Shown here: piece after piece, positions 7,603 through 20,900 of the stretch
Layout: every line of letters begins with the position of its first letter
Numbering within the stretch: the first letter of the stretch is position 1
Assembly (NCBI GenBank): GCA_002633005.1
Contig: NMRA01000131.1
Span: 809,808-832,348, forward strand
Source of the DNA: Phoronis australis
Lineage: Eukaryota > Phoronida > Phoronidae
Reading direction: 5' to 3'
DNA length: 22,541 nt
Made by a program: the position numbers and the translations under genes
The notes under the pieces: model-generated
What the model saw: only the letters and a program-made list of their open reading frames with translations
The model's database searches: none
What the model was told of the DNA's origin: nothing

Positions 7603-10600
7603 GTGAGTAAATGCGTTTTCAATTTCTGTTTTCTTTGTTTGCCACACGCAGCTCGTTCCGATATATTTCCTATTCACTCAGTTCAAAATATTTTGCTTTG
7701 TGTTTGGTGTTAAGAAAACATTTTGAAATACGTCGTGACTATTTTTGTGATTTCTAAAAATGTTTTAGCACAATCGTTTTCCACTTGGAATTGACTGTGA
7801 TTATCTGACATCCGTGACTGTAATTAACATACTATAGACTTACGTGTCTCTATTGATCTTACTTTAACAAAATTCTGATGTAATTGAGACTGATTACAGT
7901 AAAAATTTGTCCTCTTTGTCTGTATCAAGAAACCAATGCTTTTTAGACACTTTAAATTTTGATGTTATTGATTTGCAAAAAAATCATAATTGCCTTTTTA
8001 AAACAAAATTTTAATATCGAGACGTAATATGCCATATATGACAATATTGCAGCGTTGAAGCACTGTCTTCCAACTTGACAATACTCCTATTACTGGGTAA
8101 ACATTTGTTCTGGTTGGTTATATTTCCTTACATTCAAACTAAGCCGGCGAATTGATACAGCTCAGACTATCCTTTGTAACAGTCGCAATACATATAGCGT
8201 ATATCGACATCATTTTGCGCTATACTTCGTCAATTATTCATCGATGGACTCTTTTACCAGAAAACTATGCGAGATTTGAATAACTGATTTACTGTGAAGT
8301 AGTCGTTGAGAGAGACGGTTTCTGTAATTATGTAAATTGAATTTCTATCTTTGTGAACGAATGCTTATATTCATGTTTTTGTCTCACTGTTTTACCACAA
8401 AACTTACATTCCGTACATTGATTTGCAATATGGCACTAGAAATTATTAGTCGGGGAAGGGATGGCCATACAGAGTCTGGTGCCGGTAACGGATTTGAACT
8501 GAAGAGTACAGCCAACTTGGCCTTGTTTCAAATTTGTTTTGATTCTACCATGAGCGACATTTGATTCGCATACCCTTCAATTTTTCTTTCCTGAAGCCAT
8601 TCCACGACATGACAAGAACAGACTCGTTTCCCTGAGCGGCCTTAAAATAGCGTATCTTGGTTTTCTGTGGGGGTTGTAGAATCATTTCCTTCAACGTCAT
8701 TTGTAACAGTGATGAATGTCCATAAAACAAGGCGGATAATCTTGATAATTAGGGCCTCAATGATCTACGGTAATCTAATACTGACTACATCCCTGTTCTC
8801 TACATTGGCTTCTTAAGATAACATTTGCCTCTATCAATCTCATCAATAACCCTCTTCTAGTCAATGTGAAGAGCCATCTGTCGTAGAAATCATAAATTGG
8901 TCGCTTGACAACGCAGATATTTTGTAGCGTTATTATGATAAACTATATTTTGTAGTGTTCAGTGATCAATTTACTTCCCGTAGCCAGTTTCTTTATTTGG
9001 ACGTAAAAAATCCGTTGAGAAACGCCTGGCTCATCAGGATGCCCCGGTGCCAGCAGGAAGGGGAACGTCAGTGCCGGGATGTCTCCCATTCGTATGTATT
9101 TGAATGCCAACATACGGATCCCGTTATCCAGTCAGTGAATTGCTCAGATGCTCCATTCAAATAGATACAGGCCTGACACTGAATCTCGGGGAGGGGTACC
9201 CAGTCCTTTTTGATTCTTTCAGTCGCTCTCATACGGAACGCCAAGTCCAGCCATCACAGCTTACTTACAATTCACGGCTGGTACTCATCAGACGACTGAC
9301 TGGGAACTGAAAGTGCCTACTGAGTGTACACAACATTATTCACTCGCTTTTAAAAAAGAAATGAGCCTTCACCTGATACTATTATTATATCACTGCAATT
9401 TTTCAGAAAGGGTCTGCGTTCTGTAGACGTGAGAACTTCGCGAAAACGCAAGACCACGCAAAACGAGATATCGCCTTGTACATACAGATACACATTGCTT
9501 TTATGCCTCTACCCGCATTTCAAGCGACGAACGTGACCAAACTAGCTTTCTTAGCTTGATGCGCCTACGGAGCTTAGACTCGCGTAGACTTCAGTAGCTA
9601 CGCGGGTTGAAAATCTAGCCAAAATCACGTGTTTTCAGTTAAATACACGGCAATATCTCACGTAATTTCAGGAAGTCTTGCTTTTTAGCGAGGCCTTAGC
9701 GTAGGACGGTCCTTACGTTGCTGAACTCTATCCTGATCTTACTATTTTACCTGCCACTGCGACAATGAGTTTACATTCCAGAAAAGAACAGCAAACATGA
9801 TTTTGACCATAGCAATTCCAGAAAAGAACAGCAAACATGATTTTGACCATAGCAATTTTTGAGAAAAAAATGTGTGTCCGAGGGTTATTCTTTTAAAACA
9901 CTGATATCCAGTTTTCATATAAATCATGGTTTGGTTTTATCCGTGGGTTCGTTTGTGTAACTTGTCTTTATATTCGTTTGATTGTGATCACGTGATCAGC
10001 GCGTTGGTGTGATGATATTAAGTCTATCTTCGTCGAACAAAGCCTCGGAAATTGCGTTCAAGAACAGTCGACAGTCTGAAACACAAAAAGTTAGCCAAAC
10101 ACACTAAAGTGAGGAAGAAAGCAAAGACATCAACATGATATGATTGCACTAAAAATGCCAACAAAGATATTTTTTCTGTTGCAAAGAGGATGAGATTAAA
10201 CATACAAAGACATAATAGTTATGGTAAATGTATTGATTTTGATTTTTAAAATATATTCAACTGCAGACGTCACAAATGTACCAAGCGTTAATGTAATTGA
10301 TATGTGAAATCAAACTAAAAACAAGAAGTACATTGTCAACCGCCAATTAAATTATACATGGTAGGCGGTTGCTGGAAACAATTATTATAACATTAACTGA
10401 TTACATTTTCAGAAAGGGTAAAACACGATAGTATAAATATTCCCAGTCGACGTTTCGATTGAATAACACAATTATCATCAGGAAAAAACCAAGGTAAAGA
10501 AATATCGTAAATACAGTGTTCTACATAATAAATGTGTCATTTAATCCACGAATATTTTTTGGCGTTCACAGTAATTGTTATACGCCTAATCATAGATTAT

Positions 10601-11848
10601 AAGTCTTAGGCTTCCCTTGAGCCGATTGTAATTTACTTTTGAGGATCGGCTCTTGCAAATCAAAATTAAAATATGAGAACCGATGCCTTTTATTGGACAT
10701 TATTGAATAATGAAATTTTCTGCAGCCATCCATTTGCATCCACCCTGGAGATGAAAGAGGCTTCATGAATCTAATCCAGTCTGAAATCTAATAAGTGCAT
10801 TGCATTTTAACCAGTGACTATTTGGCTTGCACCGTGGTGAGATACCATTGTCAGTTTGTAACGACTATTCCAGTTAATTCTGATATCCAAGGTAACAAGG
10901 ATGTTGGTTGGTAATTGGCAGATGATAAAGAGCAGACGTAAGTAGAACTTCCGGTGACGTACATCCTGCAGTTGCGAAGCTGCTGATGAAGTCCCTGAAG
11001 ACAACGCACTACTGAGAACTAGTCAGTCAAAAGTCAATTTATTCAAGAGTCAAACAGTCTTATCTCTGTTTTTTCGTACAGACAAAACTAAAACCAAAAT
11101 ACTTCAGATGGATTATTCAGTAAACAATTGCGGTTAATCATTAGCGCTGAATCTGGGCTCTGTTTCATGAAATCTGACTTCGGGTTTAAGTAAAAAATGT
11201 AGTTGTAAGCTCCTCACAATTATTTCTGAAAAACAATTAAATTTCACTTTGGCAAAAATACAAAATCTTTAAAAATATACCCATTGCTTCTAGTTTATGC
11301 GATGTATAAGTTATTAGGCCAATAATTACATGGTTAAACCTTTTTCACTAATTGTTAAGTGAGAGCGTAATGCCAAATGTCTGTCTCAATTATAAATCCC
11401 TTTTCGTAAAACGTACTCCTGAAATTAAAACTTAAGGGTACACGATCAGGATAGATATAAGGCGTCACCTTATCACATGGAACCGACAGCTTGCCTGTCA
11501 ACCGTCTTCATAAGAAAACAAAACGTACATGGATAAGTCGCTTTCATTTTATTGCTTGCGAATATGATTATCATCATTCTGTTCCAAACCAATGAACTTT
11601 CACACGGCAAGAACGTTGTTTTTGTACATAAAAATACACAAACTCGAACACATTTGCTTTTTATCCTACCACAGTTATTGCTCCACTAGTGCAGGCCCTT
11701 ACAGCTGAGACAATTGAAGCTTTTTGACCTTGTGGGTGTCTTTCGTGCATTTATCGATTCAAGGGTTGCACAGTTTTCCGTCTTCTATGAAAGCCTCGTG
11801 AGAATTTTGCGTTTTTGTTCACGTAATAAAATGAACGTCGCCGTCCCT

Positions 11849-11909
<61 letters not shown>

Positions 11910-14900
11910 AGAGACAACACGCTCTGATATCTTTATCGCTCATAATTCATAACGTGCGAATCTACCCGACATGTGGCTAGGTGAGTCGACGCAAAGATAA
12001 TTTTGTGATATACAAGCCTCCGTTTCAGTTGCAGGCTTTTCTTTTAATCACGGAGTACACTACTACATGCGTCAAATGTATCAACTGGGGAAATTTGCGG
12101 CATCCTTACTCAACGATTTTCAAATAATAATTCACCGTACATTACAGGTATAGAATAAACTTAGATCTGCTTTAATTTTGTGCGTTTTACTTTTTGTTAG
12201 TAGGTTGTCAAAGCTATAATCGTATACTGCTTGTTTGTACAGGAAGTGGCGTCATTAAGCATTCTACATGACACTAACGTACTCCACTAATTACGAATTT
12301 GAATGAATGTGGAAACCTGTTATTGACGTCATGACTCGTAAGCGAAGGTCTGTTGTTTACGGTTATGGAGTATGTAGGCCTAAATTTGTCGTTCTGAAGC
12401 TTTGATCGACACGAATGATGGAGAAATAACTTTCTCAGAGTAAAAAAAACCAACGATCACTTGAGCCTAAAATCAGTGGAGTGGCTTCAAATCACTAAAA
12501 AATCAAAGAAAGTTCGATTACTGTCAAAAGAAAAACAATCAGTGCAATCAAGAATATGACAAAAATGATGCCAAATTTTATAATCTAACACATCTTTTAG
12601 ATGGCGATACCCGTTTGATGTAATCACATCAGATTCAGAGTTTTGTGATGTTGGGTATTCGTGTATCATGACGGACGACCACATTTATGTAACGTCGCTC
12701 CTTCGGTTGGCTCACCTCCCGCGGGTCACTTCTTCATGATAATCACACCGTGTACCAGATCGTCGTGTATGCGCATGGATGTGTAATACCGCACTGAACT
12801 GTGCGAAAAAATTAAAAAAGTAAGGCAAGACGAATAGGCGATCAATAAGATGTCTTAGGTAACAGGTATATGATATCGTAAATAATTAGTTCGTACAATC
12901 GCGTATGTTCGTTAGCGATATTATTACACACTTTACAACAACACAAATAATCCGTTAAGCCAACACTTCCGCTCATCACGAACTTTATGTCCCACAGCGG
13001 AAATGAAAGAGAATTTCATTTGCCATGTCAGTCTAGAAATTTTTCTTTTTAAGCCTAGGCTTTGTCTCGCCTTTTAAGTGTGCTTTTTTCGGTAACTTTA
13101 GATAACAGATGAGTGATACGATTTCTTCACCAAGGCTAAGGTCACGTGACCCTCGAGGAAAGTAATTGGGAAATCTATGTTCGTCGATCATTTTCTTCGA
13201 ACAACAGCAGTTTTTTTGAAAACGAATTAATTGTTATTATTTTTCATATCTTAGATTAATATCCATTTACAAAAGAAATATATGCTGGGGCGCCGTTATA
13301 AATTGCTGTGATCGGTGGTAATTTCAGCGGCATTAAACCCTCGGTTTCAGTAAAAAATATTTTATTTAGGTCACTTTTTATGAAATTGGTCTCAAAGTGT
13401 CTCCAAGTCAAAATGGGTGTTATTTTTGGTCTTGGAAAGAACTGACATTCCATTATCATCGTCAGTAGGAGCTTGGTAGGAACAAACAATGAACTGTCAG
13501 TTCTACTAATCCAATATCTAATCCAATATAACAGGTCTCCATTTTCCAAACAACCCAGATCAGGCCAATATTGTCAAAACAACTACTCTGTTGGCTAATT
13601 GATATCTTTAGATGTACCTTAAGCTGGTTACAACAGAGGGATCGGAAAGCCAGGTTGTCAGGGTAAATCGATATTGGGCTGAGATATTTTCCGACCCATT
13701 TCCTAGTCATTATGTTGTTTGAAAGCGTTCAATATTCTCAACTGAGTTACTCAGTGGGCGAGACTGGGGGTACTATACCGCTAGAAAGTTATTGATTGGC
13801 GGAGTAATTCGTGTGTAGGTGGTCAGCAAATGGTCTTGTAGATGACTGATAAAACGTAGGCATAGGAAGGCATAGTTGAAAGGCTAAATGAGCACCGTGC
13901 TTGACTTATGGTCAATCGCCTGCAATTGTTCTCAAATTGATTTTGGTGTCACGTGTGTACACCTGAAGGACTGTTGGTTCTCAACTAAAACAGTGGGATG
14001 ATAAGAAAATGACACGTAACGCACTAACAAAAATGGAGTATAATTCATTTCGAAAGAAAACGAACGCAGTGAATGCAGAGAGCAAGAGGCACGCTGATGA
14101 TGAGTGACAAGTTTCAAACCAGATGTTTGAAGAGGTCTAAAACTGGCCATGATGTGCAACAATTTTCCACGTTTCAGTCATTCCTTTGTGTTTATTTTAG
14201 AATCCCACTGTTCAGCGATTTTTCAGTTACAGCGAATTGAATATACAACTAATAAGGACTCATACTGCTTCAAGTCCAGTTTTAGGTAATTTAATAACCA
14301 CTTTTATCGTTTCTAAAATGTAATATAGAAATAGTTGGCAGGTATATTGGCCTGACTTTCTGACACCGAAAATGGAAAAACAAGTTCTACCTAAATCTAT
14401 CGATTTCTCCTGTAACGGGTTTCTATGGTAACACTTTTCACTCCTACGTTTCACACTCTATTAGTATACATATATTAGCAAACCTAATGACGCCGTAATT
14501 GATTCTTCAGGTAGGTCTTGTCGGAATCTCAGTATCCTGTTTTCACTGCTTTTTTAAGAGTTTGTAATGAGACACGCGATGCTGTCATTGTCGGTGACAA
14601 GAACTTGTGCGCTGGCTTCTGCGCTGATAAAATGATTCAAATTCGCAAAGATTCGTTCCTATTTTGATTCAAGTGTGAACGAGTAACATGGAAGCTCTAT
14701 AAAAATGCCCGGGAATACTCCCAGGTGTCGCTACTGACGTTACTAAATGGGAGGGTCTCATGAGGGGTGTTTCGTGCAGCGGACTCAACTACACTGTCCA
14801 CGTTTATTGCATTATAGCTTAAATCACACATGGATTACAAAATGAAGGCCCAAAATGATTTTTTTAATTCAAATTATCACCATAACAATCTGTTGGATCG

Positions 14901-17900
14901 GTGTCCTCTCCACAGGCGCTCGGATTTCCAGATCACTCATAACCATATATAAGTTTTCTTACATGTAGTAGTGAGCGACGTCATTTTCGATCGAGGAACA
15001 GATAAACCCAAGCTCCTGTGGTCCTCTCAGGACATAAATTAACCAATGGCATTGCACACATTGAGTTGAGCTCCAGCACAGACGCAAGAATCTCGTGAAG
15101 GAAGCTTGGTGATCACGTGCTATGCTTGTAAAACACGACATCTCGCAAAGTCTTGTGTGATGTTGCGTCTTCACGAGGTCCTTTAAGTTGTCTTATGCAC
15201 ATTACAATCATATTTTGTATAACGTATATGGGTACAGGAAATAATTCATAATATTTTGGGATAGTGAAGCCTGCCTCCCGTTCAGTAACGCTAGGACCTC
15301 GCTAAAAAGCAAGACTTCGCGAAATTACGTGAGATATTGCCGTGTATTTCAAATGAGAACACGCGACTTTGATTAGATTTTAGCTAGGTCCTAGCGTGGG
15401 TCCTAGCGTCAACTGAACTCATGCCTGATTTATATGTTGCAAAATGGTAATGAAATCACGCGCAAAAGTAATTAGATTGAACTCTGGAAGTATTAAGCAA
15501 ACGAATAACACTCAATATAAGACACCCAAATACTTAAGAGATAACTACCTGCACCTATAAGTGAAACTTAAGTGCACGTGCCTATGCGAAACACTACTTA
15601 TTTAAATATTTATCTAAAAGATGTATGCACATGGACCTAAAGACGCATGTGCATTGTAATCGTATTTTGGGTCGTATTAATAATTGCGAACACGTTTTGG
15701 AATTCTTTCAAGGGACAATGTACTAATAATATCTAATAATATGTCATCTGAGTACAATTGCTCTTCTAAAATAGGGAGTTTATCTCGGCTTTTTCAGTAA
15801 AATTAACCTTATAAACTGGTTATAATTAAGAATCCTTCACAGCACGATATTTATTACCCGTAAGAACAAGTTAGTTGAGTGCTGATGCGAATTTGATGCA
15901 TCTCTTGAGAGATGGCCACTTAATAATGGGTTTACTGAAATATTGAAGATGCTCAACCTCGTAGATCAAGATTAACAACAGATCTAAGTATCTAGGCATA
16001 TAAAATTTGACTTTTAATGAAAGTATTGCTTTTCAAATAAGCAGCCGCTGTTTAAGTGATATGAAAGGACAAGGAGTTGAATCTAAAGTTTTTGGCATAT
16101 ACATATACACGCTCCCTACATTTAGTATTGTTTTCTCAAACTGGACATAAAAGTGTCATCATCGCATTTTTGGCGCATAATCAAAACCAACTCAGTCCCT
16201 CAACTTACATGTCATGTCCCCTTGCACTTTTGGTTAAAAAAAATGCTTTTGCGTTTCAAAATAGGTTTTATGTAGTCAAATTTCAAGCCAAACATTTCCC
16301 AACCTCGGTAGCTCTCTTCCTTTTGTCACAGCGACATACTGGTAGTCACTGATAAGTGAAGACAATCGACACCATTATCTTATAGATATGAACATAACCA
16401 CCAAAGTGTTTATGATGTAAATTTTTTGTGTATTATTTCAGGTTTTAAATTCCCAATCCGAATTCCATTTCGTCCACAACGATGTTCCTCATATTAGAAT
16501 TAGGCGGAGTATATCACACACAAGACAGCTCAAGACACACCCATTGGTAAGACATTTTATTCTCGATTTACATGAGCTTGACAGTGGATCAAGTGGTCTA
16601 TCGCCGCGCAAGCAGGTCTAGATGTTATACACGTGTATGAGTAAGCAACTAGTAATAGCTAACTATTCTCTATGAATAAATTGTAACAAAACCGTGGCCC
16701 CGCCAAGACTAAAAATATAAATTTTGAGTTCGTATCGAAAGCATCGCATTAAATGAACTCAAATCTTAGGAGAAATTAAAATTTACTGTTTTTAACAGTT
16801 CGTCGTTAACTTTTAATGGTTAATTCACGGAGATCCATACACTGCGTTAAGTGTCTTGCAATTTAAACAGAACGATGGAAAGTATGAACAGCGGGAAATA
16901 AATGTCATCTTGCATTATCTTACAGTCGACCAACGATTTCCTACTGAAATTAATTGGACTTGCCGTGACCTTGGTGATAGCGTTTTCTTATCTGCGTCAT
17001 ATGTAACACGTAGAATGCTCGGCAACAGATTACATGGCTTTGTGGAGCTTTTAACATAAAGTGGTTTTAGGTTTAGTTAGTATTATCCATAACTCTTCCA
17101 TATAAGTGATTATTCTTGGCCATCGTTGGGGAAATTGCATATAAGCCCCTAGGGATGTAATAAATCGATGGCAGGGTTTGAAAGTACTCGTATGGTGAGA
17201 ACAATGAAAAGTTGAGAACACTCTTCGCTGAAAGAGTACCCACTATCTCAATTTCTGACTTCGTTAAATATTTATCGCGATAAATTTACGTTAATTTATT
17301 GTATTACTGGGTAAAATTATGTCTCAGCAAATTCCTTTTAATAATGTTGTGACAACTTTGTGCTGGTGGAAAATCAATCTTTTTAGCTTGCAAGAGCAAA
17401 TAAATTTCATCAGGTTTATAGAGTAGAACGATAACATTACGAGTAATTCAAATTAAATGAAAGTAAAGTGAAGATAATTTTTTTAAATCCGTTCGCTCTA
17501 AATTTTTTTAAACCAAATGTGATTTTGTGCGATTACAAAAGACTTTTGGTACACAAACTGAAGATGTCACTGCATAGTCGACACTAGGCAGCGAAAATCT
17601 GTCACCACGAATCACTTACTAGTTGCTTATTAAAAACACTTTAAATTGACCAACGCGAAGCAACTGTCTCCGGGAAGTTTGCGCACAAAGTACATATACA
17701 CTTGCAATACAAAATCAATATTTGTGGAGAGTTTTACTTACAAGAATAAACCAATTAATCGTGTAATCGTGAGATCCATGTAGACCTAGTTGAATGTTGG
17801 TATTGTAGTAAACGAGTCGATAAAGATCAGTCGTGTGCAATAACCACGTTGTACGAATATAAAATGGCGATAAATAATTTCCTAATTAACGCAAAACAAA

Positions 17901-20900
17901 GTTTACCGGATAACCCGCTGATACACTGAATATTTCATTCGTCACATTACACGGTGATACATTGAATGTCGCCGGGTAATACGGCGAATGATACGTTCAA
18001 TGTATCGCCGGGTAATACGACGACTGATATGTTCAATGTGGCATTGGGTAATACGGCGAATTATATGTGCAATGTATCAACCGGTAATATGGCGAATAAT
18101 ATGTGCAACGTATCACCGGGTAATGCGACGAATGATGCGTTTAATGTATCTGCATATAATACGACGAATGACATGCTCAATGTATCACCTTTACCTGAAA
18201 ATATATTTAATGTAAAGAATTTGCTTATGGCTCTTGGCTGGTACGTATTTTTGAACGTGTGTTGCACAGATAAAATCGACCGGCGAAAACGTTGCAGCCC
18301 ATTAACAACTCCGTCAGACCTGTCGAAGAGTAACATTCAGTGGAAACAAATCCGCCCTCTTCCAACCGATTGTCACAGTAGTTCCAAAAATGCAAGAAAC
18401 TCGCGAAAACGCAAGATCACGTAAATCTTCGCATTGCAGGCAGAACTTATGACCACATTAGGTTTTCTCTGTCTTGTATTTACCAATCGTCACTCCCCAA
18501 TTGCCTGTAACGTAAAATATACTAAAGTGAGTCAACCAACTCCCTACGACCCATTCGCCATGTTATTTGTACAAACGTTACACCTGAAAATGGCATTGAG
18601 AAAAATAGCTAAAGATTTGAGTGAAATTATGTTGTAATAGAATCACTGATTGCTGAATACTTGCGTCGGGAATTGTTTAAAAGATATTTTTGACGAGCTT
18701 TCGCGTTCCATGCCTTTATAATAACAGAAAAACACGGGTCACATAACTATCTTTACAGCTAACAGGAACAATATTCGTGAACACTTTGTTTATTTGATCA
18801 CCGCTCAAATGATGAAAAAACATGTTTTACGGGTTGACACATATACTTTAGAAATTATATATCTCAAATTTATTGTTGACAGTTGTTGGAGCTGTGAACT
18901 AAAACCGTAACTTTCGCACTAAACATGAGAAAGGTTGTTGTTTGATTTCCAGGTGCGATCCGCTGTCCAGATGACGGGTTTCCGAAGACGGAAGAGAGGG
19001 TACAAACCCATTCCACGGGGTATTCCGATAGAGGACGCACAGCATTTTGCTAAAGTATCTTCAGACAAGATTAGTTCTCCCAGAGATCCCCTTTATCCGA
19101 AGGAATGGTACTTGGTAGGTTTGATATCCACTGAACGATGTCGCTCCGTGTTGACCATTAGATTCTTGTTCAAAGTGGGTCTAAATTACGAAATGTTTTG
19201 TCCAAGTAAAAAAAAAGAGGATCGAAATGATGAAACTGTCTACCCGCAGTTAAATGATGAAATGTGTACCCGGCTGTAGTGAGGGGGTGAAACTACGCCC
19301 GAATACAACGCAAACACCGGCAATGTTCATATATGCAACATTTTGAAGTATTTCTATATTTCTGTTTGCCGAGCTCTTGGGAATACAGGTTACTTGTAAA
19401 CGTGTGTGGTCATTTTTGCTAGGGAATAGATAACAAGCGTCACGTGTTTGCATCGCCCCCGGATAACGTGACCACAAAGGAGGATAATTAGTTTGTTTGT
19501 AATATACTTTCAGTAGGTAGCACTGACCTTTTACGCAATCTTTTAATTTTCAAATCATCTTATTCTATACCTCCGGTTTGCATAATTTCCATCATATTTA
19601 ATTTGTAGCTTGACAAGATACTGTTTCAAAATTCCGATGGGGGACAGTGCTGTCAGTGACAAATGGGCATTGGAGGCTCGACCACTAAATTAATATTAAG
19701 TCCCATTAAAAAGGTTTCAAAAATGTTTGTTTCAAGCTTGTGATAATGCTGTCTCCATTAAACATAGCGCCTGCATAAAATAAATTCTGTCGTTTACAAA
19801 ACTTACACGACATATAAATTTGTGATTGAAATGAATAAAACATTCAATCGGGCTGTACAGATTAATGAAAATATTTGAATAGTTGCAGCTGACAAGTAAC
19901 AATTTTTTACCTTTCCACAAACTAAAGGATTCCTGAGCTTGATGACGCACTAATTGGGATTTGAAAAATGGACTACATCGAGCCTTTCGGAGCAGATTAA
20001 TACCTGTCGTTTTGTAATTAAGCCCTGAGGTATCCAAGATTGAATGACAGCTATTTTGACACTGTCAGCTCGTAGATCGTTCAGTGAGATGTAGTCAGCC
20101 AATTCCTAAACAAGGCAAATACGAACTATTGACGGAAATAAAACGTTGAAAATTGGTGATTAAAAAGGCAACAAGATTAATTTTTGACTTTCCGCCTTGA
20201 CATTTAATAATTGTTAATTATTTTTAAACACAAGTGGCATTTTCTATTTCCAGAAAAATACGGGGCAGGCAGGAGGCGCCAAGGGCCTTGATTTGAACGT
20301 GGAATCAGCTTGGGCCATGGGCATTACAGGAAAGAATGTTACTACAGCCATTATGGACGACGGTATGTTGAGCTACGTGTTTGATCCTGAAAAGCACGTG
20401 AATACAATAACATGGCCTCGTTTTGAAGCCGACGCAATTTCCGTTTAGATGTCGCATGATGCTACGTCTACCTTCTTTACAGTGATATGTCCAATTTAGC
20501 GCCTTGAACCACTATTTGAAAAAGTAGCCTTGCTAGTGTTCTGATTTGTTCATCTGAATAATTGACTGGACACACTTGACCAGTCAACCAAGTTTCCAAT
20601 TTCTTGCAAGACATGTTAAGCTAATTTTGCGACTGGTAATAAATCGTGGACGTTTGAGTGCAAAAAGTATCTAGTATCTAAGCGTTAATGGGTTCCTTTC
20701 ATATTGCAGGTGTTGATTACATGCATCCAGATCTCTATGACAACTATGTAAGTAATATTTATGTTATAGTAAATATATAGATGCTGAGGTTGTTCGAGAT
20801 ATGTCTCGATGATAAATGATAATAGCAAGAAGGTTTAGAAGAAACTTTCAATTTAAACACGACGAGGCCATGGTACTACATTCAATTTTATATGCGAAAA

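Larger units (their letters stand above)
7603..16441 (+). other. PC2 intron 1 (8.8 kb)
   Basis: Bounded by GTGAGT at 7603 and TATTATTTCAG at 16441, phase 0. It contains the tandem duplication, two family A elements, the hammerhead-like motif and the antisense tRNA-Asn described separately. A stretch at about 9028-9330 is visibly richer in G and C (CGGTGCCAGCAGGAAGGGGA) but matches nothing I know. The rest, including 12000-15000, shows only short random open frames on both strands. Confidence 0.85.
16547..18952 (+). other. PC2 intron 2 (2.4 kb)
   Basis: Bounded by GTAAGA at 16547 and GATTTCCAG at 18952, phase 0. It contains the 36-bp minisatellite and the family A-like fragment. Nothing else is recognised. 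Confidence 0.85.

Noticed and set aside
8955-9310. GC-richer stretch with two overlapping open frames, considered as an exon or SINE
   Set aside because: No A/B boxes in proper spacing, no tail, no conserved peptide and no PC2 exon expected there. It stays unexplained.
3412-10481. The GIY-YIG relic and the hammerhead motif as parts of one Penelope-like element
   Set aside because: They are 6.5 kb apart with PC2 exon 1 and unrelated elements between, far beyond the usual element layout.
13256-13710. Two overlapping minus-strand open frames of 97 and 82 codons
   Set aside because: They are in different frames, show no recognisable protein blocks, and sit in PC2 intron 1. Chance is the simpler reading.
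17966-18424. A 152-codon open frame starting MSPGNTAND as a separate gene
   Set aside because: It lies within PC2 intron 2 over a minisatellite whose unit is a multiple of three, so all forward frames stay open. It ends in a transposon-like fragment, and unit differences look like CpG decay.
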